From the IMG/VR virus record IMGVR_UViG_3300042566_000938, positions 1 to 35,189 of that record: a stretch of DNA of 35,189 nucleotides, one strand, 5' to 3'. Position 1 is the stretch's first letter; the number at the start of each line of letters is the position of its first letter. Shown here piece after piece: positions 13,594 through 21,678 of the stretch. The notes below the pieces were generated by a model that was given only the letters and a program-made list of their open reading frames with translations, was not told the DNA's origin and did no database searches. Source of the stretch: a virus. The translations under genes and the position numbers were made by a program.

Positions 13594-13804
13594 GATCTTG
13601 CCTCTCTATCTCTTTCTGAACTGCCCATAATCGTCTAGCTACGCGATTAGCATCTTGCTCTAGGCCTGGCAAAACTAATGCGACCCCTGGATTGCCAGCT
13701 TGATTGCGATCCAGGAAGTCGATTAGCTCATTTAGATCCTTGACGGATGCTAATAAGATCTTTCTTTTACTCAGCAGATCCAAGGCTCTTTGCCTTTTTC
13801 TCAA
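13586..13804 (-). CDS. Hypothetical small basic protein
   Basis: A 72-codon frame starting at TTG 13804, or at a TTG seven codons later. It overlaps the upstream gene by 38 bases, so the start is uncertain. The product is helical with ELIDFLDRNQAGNPG in the middle. No family recognised. Confidence 0.5.
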   Translation of the reverse strand: MRKRQRALDLLSKRKILLASVKDLNELIDFLDRNQAGNPGVALVLPGLEQDANRVARRLWAVQKEIERQDLD

Positions 13805-14249
13805 TAGCCTTTAGGATCTCATCCTTAGCGTTGGCCGATCTAGCGGCCGAATAAAGCGATCTGGCATCATCGACCGATTCGACCAAATCAAGCTCAGCTA
13901 AGTAATCGCGGGAATTATGGCGCTCTACTTTCTCCATTTCCTCGCGAGATGGCCGTTTGCCTTTAGGGCTAAACTCATGGCCTAGCGCCGAGATGGCCCT
14001 GCCCAAACTGCTGGTGGCGCAGTTCTCGACATGGCTAACTTTATTGACTGGCGATGTCCCGATCCTTTCCTCAGCAAAATCAACTGTGGCAGGGTGCGGA
14101 TCATTTTTATCAGTCCATACTGAGGCTTTGATAACGACTTGATTATCAGTCATGCTAACAATCTTTAGCTTGAAGCGGCCCTCAGGATACTTAGACCAAA
14201 ATAAATCTATGCGCTCTTGAACGGTTTGATATTCATTTAAGTTAAACAT
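13767..14249 (-). CDS. Putative single-strand annealing (Erf-like) protein
   Basis: A 160-residue protein with a conserved central block, VNKVSHVENCATSSLGRAI followed by ALGHEFSPKGKRPSREEM, resembling phage proteins that I associate with Erf-type annealases and their relatives. The family call rests on memory and on position: it follows the YqaJ-type exonuclease by 11 bases, and such exonucleases usually work with an annealing protein. The C-terminal third is helical and charged. Confidence 0.5.
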   Translation of the reverse strand: MFNLNEYQTVQERIDLFWSKYPEGRFKLKIVSMTDNQVVIKASVWTDKNDPHPATVDFAEERIGTSPVNKVSHVENCATSSLGRAISALGHEFSPKGKRPSREEMEKVERHNSRDYLAELDLVESVDDARSLYSAARSANAKDEILKAIEKKAKSLGSAE

Positions 14250-14260
14250 TTTTCCCTCTC

Positions 14261-15157
14261 TTACTGCTTTTTATTTACAAGGAACGGATGGCCCGATCCC
14301 CTGGCTTGTCTTGATAATACCCATGAATCTTCATATAAGCCCTTTTTAGCGTTCCCCATAGCGCCTAAAACCCTAGATTTCAGCTCATTGATTTTAGCCT
14401 GGGCTTGATCAAAATCAGCCTGGGCATTGATGTAATGTTCATAAAGATCGCCCAGATCGACTTCGCCATCTGGATCAATCTCTGGATGGATCTGGCGGAT
14501 CGCTTCATAAGTGGCAGTAGCGCCATCAAAATCAGGCATCCGATCTTGATCGACATGATCCCTGAAATTCTCAACGGCCTTGAGGTTGATCTCATGCTCA
14601 AAGGAATTGGCATCAAGGGTAAATTCTTGATACTTAGATCCGCTAAATAAAACGGCGACATAAGCTTTGTTTAGGCCAAAAGTATGTAGATACCATTGAA
14701 CCTGAGCTTGATACGATAGCGGGATCCCATCAGTCCAATCATCCTCATAGCGCGCCGTTTTGATTTCGAGTATTCCATAATCCTTGCCATCAAAGAATAA
14801 GGCATCTGGATTAGCGATCTGCCAGGGGCGTTCATTATTACGCCATGTTCCAACATTAGAGATTACCTCTAGCTCTGGATGCTCATCCGCAAATTTTTGG
14901 ATAACGGCAGATTCCAGGCGCGTTCCCCATTCAGCAGCTTCGCTAGTTACGGCAGGATCATCAATCTTTCCAAGCTTCTTGGCCCAAAGGCTAAAAAAGC
15001 TTTGGTATTTATTGACCCCGATAATTGCGCCAACATCTGATCCGCCAATCCCTTGCGCCCTGGCTTCATGCCACTCTGGGGATTGATTCTCGAATAATCC
15101 GATCCTAGTTACTCGATCAAATAGGGCATCGGAGATCCCGTTATTATTTATAGCCAT
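14261..15157 (-). CDS. YqaJ/lambda-exonuclease-like recombination nuclease
   Basis: A 298-residue nuclease of the PD-(D/E)XK exonuclease group. SPEWHEARAQGIGGSDVGAI at residues 26-45 is the family signature, WGTRLE about 77-82 carries a catalytic Glu, and NPDALFFDG followed by GILEIKTA (about 115-133) gives the D...E-x-K active site; QVQWYLHTFG follows. It trims 5' ends to make single strands for annealing. SD GAAAGGGAAAC lies before the ATG. Its promoter region is shared, back to back, with whiB. Confidence 0.88.
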   Translation of the reverse strand: MAINNNGISDALFDRVTRIGLFENQSPEWHEARAQGIGGSDVGAIIGVNKYQSFFSLWAKKLGKIDDPAVTSEAAEWGTRLESAVIQKFADEHPELEVISNVGTWRNNERPWQIANPDALFFDGKDYGILEIKTARYEDDWTDGIPLSYQAQVQWYLHTFGLNKAYVAVLFSGSKYQEFTLDANSFEHEINLKAVENFRDHVDQDRMPDFDGATATYEAIRQIHPEIDPDGEVDLGDLYEHYINAQADFDQAQAKINELKSRVLGAMGNAKKGLYEDSWVLSRQARGSGHPFLVNKKQ

Positions 15158-15243
15158 GTTTCCCTTTCCATCTTTAGGGGAATCTATTTATATAAATTCC
15201 TAAATCGATAATAACCGTCAGATCTGACATCTATACTGATTTC
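15158..15243. promoter_or_regulatory. Divergent promoter region with palindromic operator
   Basis: An 86-bp region between the exonuclease and whiB genes. On the plus strand TATACT (15232-15237) ends 6 bases before the whiB ATG, the spacing typical of actinobacterial leaderless promoters. Immediately upstream lies a perfect 12-bp palindrome GTCAGATCTGAC (15217-15228), inside the expected spacer between -10 and -35, a likely repressor site. On the minus strand a TATAAAT near 15190 may serve the recombination operon. Confidence 0.6.
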
Positions 15244-15540
15244 ATGACGCGATTTGATTTAAATAAAGATTGGTTTGATCTGATGGATGCCATAGATCAG
15301 GCTGAGGATCAAACGCCTTGCGTTAGCTATCCAGATGCTTATTACCCCGAAAAAGGCTCTAACCCAGATCGTTGGGAAACTATGATGGCCCTAAAGCTCT
15401 GTCAGGATTGCCCCGTAAAGCAAAAGTGCCTGGAATACGCCCTAAAACACGAATCTAAAGGGATCTGGGGCGGAATGCTGGCCCAACAAAGGAAGCTAAT
15501 TAGGCGAAATCTCGCCCAGGATCAGGACCATTCGGCCTAA
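15244..15540 (+). CDS. whiB: WhiB-family iron-sulfur transcription factor
   Basis: The only plus-strand gene in the genome. The 98-residue product has the four cluster cysteines C26, C53, C56 and C62 and the GIWGG turn at 73-77, then a basic end (QQRKLIRRNL). WhiB proteins occur only in actinobacteria and their phages; they bind sigma factor region 4 and redirect transcription. The start is fixed by the leaderless-type promoter immediately upstream. Its last 45 bases overlap the 3' end of the convergent sigma-like gene. Confidence 0.93.
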   Translation: MTRFDLNKDWFDLMDAIDQAEDQTPCVSYPDAYYPEKGSNPDRWETMMALKLCQDCPVKQKCLEYALKHESKGIWGGMLAQQRKLIRRNLAQDQDHSA

Positions 15541-16083
15541 GGCCTTATCAATTTGGCTATGAATAGAGGTTTTGGCCAGGCCCCTGATCTCGCCAATCTC
15601 ATTTAGGGTCAGCCCATCGGCAAATTTTAGCCGTAAAACAGTCTGATCTGATTGATTTAGCTTGATAAAGGCTGATCTAAGATCCAGCAAAATCGCCAAA
15701 ACCTCGCCATCAGATCCATTACCTAATGGCTGATCCGTAACTGGATTTACTGATGTTGCGATCTCTGGCCAGCCCTCGAATAAATAAGGCAGAGTTCTCT
15801 TGATCATCTCTCGATTATAGAATTTATCAGCATCCAGGGGCCTATTGATTTTCTTGGCTGTTTCGGCAGCGCAGTATTTGATCGCTTCCCTTTTTAGGCT
15901 AACAAATAATTCCCCATCTCCCTCGCTTAGCCTAAATCGAGCAACCTGCTTTTGATGCTCATATAGCCAGAGATATAGATGAGAGTTTAGATCCTCGATC
16001 TCGATGGTCTGCCAGCGACTTCCTATATCATAAGCTATTCGATCCGCTAGCTGATGTTCCTCTTTGGTTATGGATCTAAGCAA
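15496..16083 (-). CDS. Sigma-70-like factor
   Basis: A 195-residue protein with a region 4-type helix-turn-helix near the C-terminus: LNQSDQTVLRLKFADGLTLNEIGEI followed by GLAKTSIHSQIDKAL, in segments. The N-terminal half is helical and could include a weak region 2. It may direct host RNA polymerase to phage promoters. The TTG start at 16083 overlaps the phosphoesterase stop by 8 bases and follows a GAGAGAGA purine run. It meets whiB tail to tail. Confidence 0.75.
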   Translation of the reverse strand: MLRSITKEEHQLADRIAYDIGSRWQTIEIEDLNSHLYLWLYEHQKQVARFRLSEGDGELFVSLKREAIKYCAAETAKKINRPLDADKFYNREMIKRTLPYLFEGWPEIATSVNPVTDQPLGNGSDGEVLAILLDLRSAFIKLNQSDQTVLRLKFADGLTLNEIGEIRGLAKTSIHSQIDKALGRMVLILGEISPN

Positions 16084-17308
16084 TCTCTCTCGATTCGACT
16101 TGAGATCTTTTCCAGGTATAGGGCAGTAATGATTCGATCGGCTGATCCTTGGTAATAGTTCCCTTACATAAAACTGGATCAGATACTAGGCCAGCGCTTT
16201 GGCTAAACCAAGCAGAGGTATCGCATAGCGCCCCGCCCTGGATCCACCAAGTTGATCCGATCAGCTGTTGGGTTCTTGCGTGATGATAATGGCCAGTAAA
16301 TAAGATCTCGCTATCGCCAATCGGATCTCTAGTGGCTGCCATAGATTTGAACCAGCTAAGGATCTTGCCTTCAACTCCCATTCCGCCTCTGGCAATATGG
16401 CCATGTGTCAAGCCAACGATATGGCCCAATACTTCGACTGTCAGGCTTAGGCGATCGCGCCCTGGAAAAGACCAAGTAAAGTTATCAAAGGTTTGGCTGA
16501 TCTGAAAAGCCTCAGCAATCTGCTCAACGATAGCAACATCATCGTTATCATTCAGGGTTGTATAAGCCTTACCGTTCTGGCGATTCTCTCCATGATTTCC
16601 AGGCACAACAGCGACATGGACGGGCAAGCCCAGGGATCCAATCTCCTTTAGGATCTCAAGCAATAAGCGCCTTACTAGCTTGACTTGATCTCTGCGATCC
16701 ATGCTAACGCTAAAGCTTTGCATCTCATACCAACCGCTGACACCCTCAACTAGATCGCCAGTTATAGGAATAAAAATTGATGTTGCTGGTTTGCCAGATT
16801 TTTTTAGCGCGGCTAAATCATCTTTTACGATCTGGGGAATTGCGAGCGCCCTAGCTATCATTCCCTCGGCCCCATCGCCATCAGCCTGGCCCGCCTGGAG
16901 ATCAGTTATCTGTATAAAATAGGCCCTATTATTATCTGTCGCCTGGATCTGCTTTGGCTTAGATTTGGCTAATGATCGGATAAGATCCTCAATATCGGCC
17001 TTATCTATCTGATCCTTGCGCCTGAAAGTAAAGCGATAAGCACAAAGCCACTGGCCATCATAGCGCTGCCAGCGTGATGTTCTTGGCGATCCAACGATCA
17101 TAAATTCATCAGGATCGAAGCCTTGCTCTTTTAGAAAATCATCAAAATCAGGGACACCTTGGCCAGGCGGTAATGTGGCGATCCCCTGGATCCCATCAAA
17201 TTCTAAAGCTGGCGACCAGCCCTCTGGATGGCCATCTCGTTTGCGCCTTACCTCTGGATTAGCGCCATCGATACCGATCTCTAAAAGCTTTTTTAGATCC
17301 TTTGGCAT
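16076..17308 (-). CDS. Calcineurin-like metallophosphoesterase
   Basis: A 410-residue protein with the full metal-site series: TDLQAG (about 135), TGDLVEG (about 183), PGNHGE (about 237), LTHGH (about 307) and GHYHH (about 341). This order fits nuclease-type phosphoesterases related to the SbcD/Mre11 group, without a partner ATPase here. The first 120 residues are an extra domain of unknown role. The ATG at 17308 follows AGAGGGG at good spacing; a TTG two codons upstream is less likely. It may process DNA ends during recombination or act on nucleotides. Confidence 0.85.
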   Translation of the reverse strand: MPKDLKKLLEIGIDGANPEVRRKRDGHPEGWSPALEFDGIQGIATLPPGQGVPDFDDFLKEQGFDPDEFMIVGSPRTSRWQRYDGQWLCAYRFTFRRKDQIDKADIEDLIRSLAKSKPKQIQATDNNRAYFIQITDLQAGQADGDGAEGMIARALAIPQIVKDDLAALKKSGKPATSIFIPITGDLVEGVSGWYEMQSFSVSMDRRDQVKLVRRLLLEILKEIGSLGLPVHVAVVPGNHGENRQNGKAYTTLNDNDDVAIVEQIAEAFQISQTFDNFTWSFPGRDRLSLTVEVLGHIVGLTHGHIARGGMGVEGKILSWFKSMAATRDPIGDSEILFTGHYHHARTQQLIGSTWWIQGGALCDTSAWFSQSAGLVSDPVLCKGTITKDQPIESLLPYTWKRSQVESREIA

Positions 17309-17526
17309 GAGCAATTTTCCCCTCTATGTCTTTGAATAGTTGTAGAGCTAATATCTAGCCCCGCTTCTCTTATGCTTCTAGCTAGCTGGGTTGAGCTAAT
17401 TATATTTTGATTTACCAGCTTAGCCAGGGCCTCTTTGTAAGGTTCCTCCAGATCTAAAAGTATCTGGCCCAACTTACAAGCTGCCCCCTTAGGCGCTTCT
17501 ATGTTCAATAGGATATCAAGGTTCAT
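17293..17526 (-). CDS. Small HTH protein of actinophage type
   Basis: A 77-residue protein starting at ATG 17526 behind a perfect AGGAGG ribosome site. An upstream in-frame extension crosses the terminator hairpin and is rejected. The C-terminal half (STQLARSIREAGLDISSTTI then QRHRGENC) is a common actinophage DNA-binding motif. First gene after the late terminator, so it probably begins an early or middle transcript. A promoter between 17527 and 17590 is expected but not clear. Confidence 0.7.
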   Translation of the reverse strand: MNLDILLNIEAPKGAACKLGQILLDLEEPYKEALAKLVNQNIISSTQLARSIREAGLDISSTTIQRHRGENCSCQRI

Positions 17527-17591
17527 TTTTCCTCCTGCTATAAGGCTAGGGGCTGATCCTGACATTTGGCTGATTTCGACACGCCGATAGC

Positions 17592-17629
17592 AAAAAAAAA
17601 CACCCCCCAAGCCTAAGCCTGAGGGGTGC
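17592..17629 (-). terminator. Intrinsic terminator ending the late operon
   Basis: On the minus strand CACCCC (17628-17623) pairs with GGGGTG (17606-17601) and is followed directly by nine T. It lies after the holin-like gene and before the early block, closing the structural and lysis transcript. Confidence 0.9.
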
Positions 17630-17642
17630 TAATTAGAGGTAA

Positions 17643-17828
17643 TTAGTCTTTATTTGGAACATTTCTAATAGCCAGGGTAGATCCGCCAATCGCCAGGATA
17701 GCGGCAACAGCATCAAGGATCTGAAGGCCAACTACTTCCGACATACTGGAGTAGGTGACTAGCAGCGGAACCAAGATGGCAACTAAGCCATAGATAAATT
17801 TACGGACTGCTGGGGATAGATTGAACAT
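17643..17828 (-). CDS. Putative holin
   Basis: A 61-residue protein with two hydrophobic segments (about 10-27 and 34-53) and charged ends, the form of small actinophage holins (FNLSPAVRKFIYGLVAIL then a second helix). It would open the membrane at the end of infection. It is last in the late operon, right before the terminator, near the endolysin. Confidence 0.75.
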   Translation of the reverse strand: MFNLSPAVRKFIYGLVAILVPLLVTYSSMSEVVGLQILDAVAAILAIGGSTLAIRNVPNKD

Positions 17829-17845
17829 GGTTATTCTCTTTCTTT

Positions 17846-18889
17846 TTATTTAGCTGATACGAAGGTTTCGCCATCAAACACTTTTACTATACCAGTAGCA
17901 AAATCATCGGCATCAGGGCCAACCCAGACATTGACAATTCCAGGGGCAAAATCATCTGGATCAGGGCCAATCCAAACTCTAACCGCGCTAATGACATTGA
18001 TGGTCAAGCTAGGGGTATTTGTTGATCCCGTAACATTGGTTGCCCTAATGATAAAGGTGGCAGATTCGGCGGTTGTCGGGGTTCCAGATATAACGCCCGT
18101 TGATGTATTTAGCGACAGCCCAGCTGGTAAGGCCCCCGAAAATATAGAGTAGCTGGCTACATCGCTGGCAACGACCTGATCGGAATAGGCAGAGCCAACG
18201 CTTGCGCCTGGCGTAACGCTAGAGTCTGAAAATACTGGCGCTGGCGGATTTACAGTCAAAGATAATCCTGGCGTATCGACTGATCCGCTTGAGTTGGATG
18301 CCCTAAAAGCTGGCGATCTTGATTGTAGGATCGTTGGGGTTCCAGTAATGGCCCCTGTTGATGTATTGAATGATAATCCGCTAGGCAAAGAGCTAGATAT
18401 GATCGAGTAGCTAGTCGCATAGTTAGCAGATACCCCATCAGAGTAAGCCTGTCCGCGAATCGCAATAGGATTTATAGACTGATCAGCCCAAGATGGATAA
18501 TTCATCATGGTGTAGAAAGACCCGCTGGCTGATACTGATCCCATTGATCCCTTAGGATCATTGTAGCCAGTTAGCGAAAGAGTTGATCCCGCTGGAACAG
18601 AGATCGATCCAGATCCAATAAGCTTAGACATATTGGCCGATCCGCCCGTGCGGAAATCGTATGTGTAATAAACAAGCCCGCCTCCAAGGGTGACCCCGCC
18701 AAGAGCAATATCCATTCTAGGCGCATTAGCATTACCCGCAGAGTTGATATTGTAGCTTGTCCACGATGTGCTGGATCTATTGAAATAAGCCTGCCAATTT
18801 ACAACGCCAGGCGAAGCATCCTGGATATTTACAACAGTAGTAAATACCGAGTTGCTGGGATGGGTAAAGGTATAGCTTGCGCTGGCCAT
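17846..18889 (-). CDS. Tail fibre-like protein with two Ig-like domains
   Basis: A 347-residue protein. The N-terminal 125 residues are a beta-rich domain I do not recognise. Then two Ig-like (He_PIG-type) repeats follow, marked by LPSGLSFNTSTGAITGTPT and its near-copy LPAGLSLNTSTGVISGTPT about 85 residues on. The last 40 residues hold two tandem copies of a VW(I/V)GPD.DDFA.GIV unit. Ig-like domains on phage tips usually bind sugars on the cell surface. It probably contacts the host and is among the more variable genes. Confidence 0.75.
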   Translation of the reverse strand: MASASYTFTHPSNSVFTTVVNIQDASPGVVNWQAYFNRSSTSWTSYNINSAGNANAPRMDIALGGVTLGGGLVYYTYDFRTGGSANMSKLIGSGSISVPAGSTLSLTGYNDPKGSMGSVSASGSFYTMMNYPSWADQSINPIAIRGQAYSDGVSANYATSYSIISSSLPSGLSFNTSTGAITGTPTILQSRSPAFRASNSSGSVDTPGLSLTVNPPAPVFSDSSVTPGASVGSAYSDQVVASDVASYSIFSGALPAGLSLNTSTGVISGTPTTAESATFIIRATNVTGSTNTPSLTINVISAVRVWIGPDPDDFAPGIVNVWVGPDADDFATGIVKVFDGETFVSAK

Positions 18890-18905
18890 TAGTTAGCTAC
18901 TTTCT

Positions 18906-19658
18906 TTAGTAAGAGATCCAGATATCGCCAACGCCAAATCCGCCAACGGGTGCCGATGGCATGGTTGTCTGTACGATAATCCTTTTACCGCTGATGAAAT
19001 TGACTGATGCTGAGCTAGATAGCTTGGTTGATGTGACCGCGCCATTAGCAATCTTGGCCTCGGTAACTGCCAGATCAGCAAGGAAAGATACCCAAGCAGA
19101 TCCATTCCAAAATTCTGGCTGGCCAGTCGTTGAGTTATAGCCAGCTGTTCCTAATGCTGGAGAGGCTGGGCGGGTAGCAGTCATCCATCGCCCAAACTGA
19201 TTTCCCAAGAATGATCTAACATCAGTCACATTTCCAGCTGCTATTGTTGTTGCGCTAGCTGGCACTAATACCTGGGCTAATGCTAATTGGAAAAGGGCAT
19301 CGGTCGTCTGAGTTAGCGTAGGGGCAACTGGGGATGCCGCTGCTGTTCCGTTTACCATCTTTAGGGTAATAGTATTTGCCGTTGGATTTAGCTCTAGAAC
19401 CAATACATCGATTCTTGGGTTAGCTGCCGCTGCCGTAATAGTGATATTTTCGGTTGCTGTTGATAGATAAGCATGACCGCGAACGATAGCAAATCCAGCT
19501 GGCACCTTTACAACCATTCCAGAGCTATCGCCAAAAGGTTTTAGATCCGATGAGCTAGGATCGCCAGTTACTCCGCTGGATTGAATTCGTCTGAATAGCT
19601 CAGAATACTGAACCTCAGTTGTATTTTGATCCTCAAAAGGCCAAGATGTTTGAGCCAT
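18906..19658 (-). CDS. Minor tail / tip protein
   Basis: A 250-residue protein beginning MAQTSWPFEDQNTTEVQYSE, a form common to actinophage minor tail proteins. The middle part has a RGHAYLST strand region. A GYNSTTGQPEFWNGSAW motif near residue 165 is the short beta-hairpin found in many tail fibres. Helical AKIANGAVTSTKL repeats follow. It lies between endolysin and the Ig-like fibre protein, so it belongs to the host-contact group. Confidence 0.65.
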   Translation of the reverse strand: MAQTSWPFEDQNTTEVQYSELFRRIQSSGVTGDPSSSDLKPFGDSSGMVVKVPAGFAIVRGHAYLSTATENITITAAAANPRIDVLVLELNPTANTITLKMVNGTAAASPVAPTLTQTTDALFQLALAQVLVPASATTIAAGNVTDVRSFLGNQFGRWMTATRPASPALGTAGYNSTTGQPEFWNGSAWVSFLADLAVTEAKIANGAVTSTKLSSSASVNFISGKRIIVQTTMPSAPVGGFGVGDIWISY

Positions 19659-19691
19659 TAGTTTCCTTCTTTCATTTTATTATTGAGCAGA

Positions 19692-20618
19692 TTAGGGAAG
19701 TCTGCCCCAAGTTATTGGGCCAACGATTCCATCAACTAATAGCCCATTTGCGCGCTGGAATTCCCTTACTCGCCTTTCGGTTATAGGGCCAAAGATTCCA
19801 TCTTGAAGGATCCCTAAAGCTGCCTGGATATATTTTACATCTGGCCCAGTTGATCCGCGCCTTAGCCATTTTGATAGGGCTGGCTTAACTGGCTTTGATG
19901 GAACGGATGGCTTAGCTGGCGCTTTGCCTGCCAAAATTTGATTTACTAGAGCTTGGATCGCGCTTGGATCATAGCCAGCAGCCTGTAATTGATCGCGCCT
20001 TTTAGGGCCATTTCCCCATTTTCCAGCTATTACTTCGCGGGCGATAGCCTCCAGATTTGGGCCAGCTGGCTTCGGGGCTGATGGCTTAGCGGGGCTAGGC
20101 TTGGTCTTTGATCGCTTATTACATTCATCGACAATGTAATCTAGCTTAGATGTTAGATCTGGGCCAGGGCAAGCCGTTGGCTTATATTGCGAATGCCAGG
20201 CTATAAAGAATTCAGATTGAGTTTGATCCTTGATATTCTTAGCAAATCCTTTGCCAGCTCTAGGCGATTGGCTAGCGTGATAAATAATCACATTGATCAG
20301 CGCCTCAACTGCTTCTGATGATACTGGCCAATCTCCGCCAGCTGATTGATTATCTACCTCAAAGGTGACTGCGCTAGGATCTGGCTGGCCTGCTGTGGAA
20401 TAAGGTCTGCGATCAGGATGAACGATCCCAGTAACGGCCCCGTTATTAGCTATGTGATATGTTGGGTGAGAATTGCGGGCATTTTTATTTGCGACATATG
20501 ATAGCCCATTGGTTCCAGCGACATGATGAATCACAACGCCATTGATAGATTGGCCAGCCCTACTGCCGCCAAATCCATTGTCTTGTATTGCTGATACTTC
20601 TGGATACCAATCTGTCAT
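19692..20618 (-). CDS. Endolysin: amidase with Cpl-7-like and peptidoglycan-binding domains
   Basis: A 308-residue lysin. The N-terminal 160 residues form an N-acetylmuramoyl-L-alanine amidase (PGRP/Amidase_2 type): zinc ligands are expected in VVIHHVAGTN and in WHSQYKPTACPGPD. After a KPSAPKPAG linker, residues about 190-235 (AREVIAGKWGNG then RRDQLQAAGYDP) look like a Cpl-7 wall-binding repeat. The C-terminus (LRRGSTGPDVKYIQAALG, then DGIFGPIT, then DGIVGPITWGRL) is a PG_binding_1 domain. It degrades the actinobacterial wall for release. There is no signal peptide, so it depends on a holin. Confidence 0.92.
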   Translation of the reverse strand: MTDWYPEVSAIQDNGFGGSRAGQSINGVVIHHVAGTNGLSYVANKNARNSHPTYHIANNGAVTGIVHPDRRPYSTAGQPDPSAVTFEVDNQSAGGDWPVSSEAVEALINVIIYHASQSPRAGKGFAKNIKDQTQSEFFIAWHSQYKPTACPGPDLTSKLDYIVDECNKRSKTKPSPAKPSAPKPAGPNLEAIAREVIAGKWGNGPKRRDQLQAAGYDPSAIQALVNQILAGKAPAKPSVPSKPVKPALSKWLRRGSTGPDVKYIQAALGILQDGIFGPITERRVREFQRANGLLVDGIVGPITWGRLP

Positions 20619-20619
20619 T

Positions 20620-20865
20620 TTATTTTCCTGCCATATTTATAATTAGACCAATAAGGGATATAACCGCTGCTGTTAGGCCAGAGTAAGCAACGCGCTCGAT
20701 CCAAGCAAGCCTAGCAAGCGTTAGCTCGACTTCTCTGATTCGATCTGGAACATCATCAAGATGATCAAGCTTCTGTAATACCTTGACCAATATCTCGCCA
20801 TGCTCAAGCTGCTTTTTATAGATATCAGCTTGGGTTATGCGTACTGTGTGATTCTCGTCAGCCAT
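20620..20865 (-). CDS. XhlA-like membrane-anchored protein, possible second holin component
   Basis: An 82-residue protein with a helical coiled-coil part (HGEILVKVLQKLDHLDDVPD then RIREVELTLARL) and one C-terminal membrane helix (AVISLIGLIINMAG), the layout of XhlA-type lysis helpers. The ATG at 20865 overlaps the preceding stop by 8 bases; a longer frame upstream lies inside that gene. It directly precedes the endolysin by one base, supporting a lysis role. Confidence 0.65.
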   Translation of the reverse strand: MADENHTVRITQADIYKKQLEHGEILVKVLQKLDHLDDVPDRIREVELTLARLAWIERVAYSGLTAAVISLIGLIINMAGK

Positions 20866-21178
20866 TTGTCTTTGGGAATCTTTCTTTGACCTCAAGGCAA
20901 GCAGCAATATAAGCATCAATCTGCTTTTGATCGCCCTTAGCGATCCCATCAAGATAATCTGTTATAGGTGGGTAGGCTGGCGCGCGAAGCCTTTGATACT
21001 CAAGCGCATCATAAGCAGATTGTAGCTTTTTAGCCTCAGCTAAACATTCTTTTTCCGTTGGCTTAGTCTGCGATTCATCAAGCCAATCAAGGCCTTTGTA
21101 ATCCTCGCCACTCAAAGTCCATTGAGCGCCTGGTCTTAGCGAAGCAAGTGCCTCTGGAATTCCAAACATTCTTTTCAT
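20858..21178 (-). CDS. Tail-fibre-associated protein with XkdW-like end
   Basis: A 106-residue protein with PGAQWTLSGEDYKGLDWLD near the N-terminus and RLRAPAYPPITDYLDGI in the C-terminal half. The latter resembles a short region found in many tail fibre-linked phage proteins, often in tandem with a host-contact gene. Its exact role is unknown. It ends the tail-tip cluster before the lysis genes. Confidence 0.6.
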   Translation of the reverse strand: MKRMFGIPEALASLRPGAQWTLSGEDYKGLDWLDESQTKPTEKECLAEAKKLQSAYDALEYQRLRAPAYPPITDYLDGIAKGDQKQIDAYIAACLEVKERFPKTNG

Positions 21179-21186
21179 ATATCTCC

Positions 21187-21678
21187 TTATTGTGCGATTT
21201 CTAATAAAATAAAAGAGCTTCCAGGCCCGCCTGAGGCATCCCCGTAGCCGAATTGAACAGTTATGCCAGTAGAGGCACAGGCCACATCATAAGTGTAAGT
21301 TAGAGTTGTTCCAGCAGCAACATTTGGATAATCAAGGCTGCTAAAGTTATGTTGTTGGAATGTTCCAGCTGCCCCATAAAAAGCATATTGATCTCCATCA
21401 ATTTGAGTTCCATTTCTATTTAGCCTGATCTTGCCTCTTTGATTGCCTGATGGAGTATAGGCAGTCACCGCCGTCAAAATAAAAATAGCTGAATTTGCTT
21501 GCTTTGTAGTTATTGATCTTGTCATCATGGTGGCAAAAGAAGTCGTTGATGAAGATAAGAGGGTAGTCTTTGAGGCATCATTCTGGCCCCTGCTAAAAAA
21601 CTGGACAGCTTGAATGACTGTGCCATAAGGCTGGCCAAGACTATTTTCCCACTTATCAAATCGCATTGTTGATGTCAT
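21187..21678 (-). CDS. Tail tip/fibre paralogue 1 (short form)
   Basis: A 163-residue beta-rich protein, third in transcription of three related genes. It shares the strand pattern TRSITTKQANSAIFILTAVT, an internal RNGTQIDGD turn and the ending ILLEIAQ with its neighbours, but its N-terminus differs (no PGHxxQV motif; it begins with a KWENSLGQPYG segment). Such domains are common on tail tips of aquatic phages. Its ATG overlaps the previous stop (ATGA). Confidence 0.6.
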   Translation of the reverse strand: MTSTMRFDKWENSLGQPYGTVIQAVQFFSRGQNDASKTTLLSSSTTSFATMMTRSITTKQANSAIFILTAVTAYTPSGNQRGKIRLNRNGTQIDGDQYAFYGAAGTFQQHNFSSLDYPNVAAGTTLTYTYDVACASTGITVQFGYGDASGGPGSSFILLEIAQ

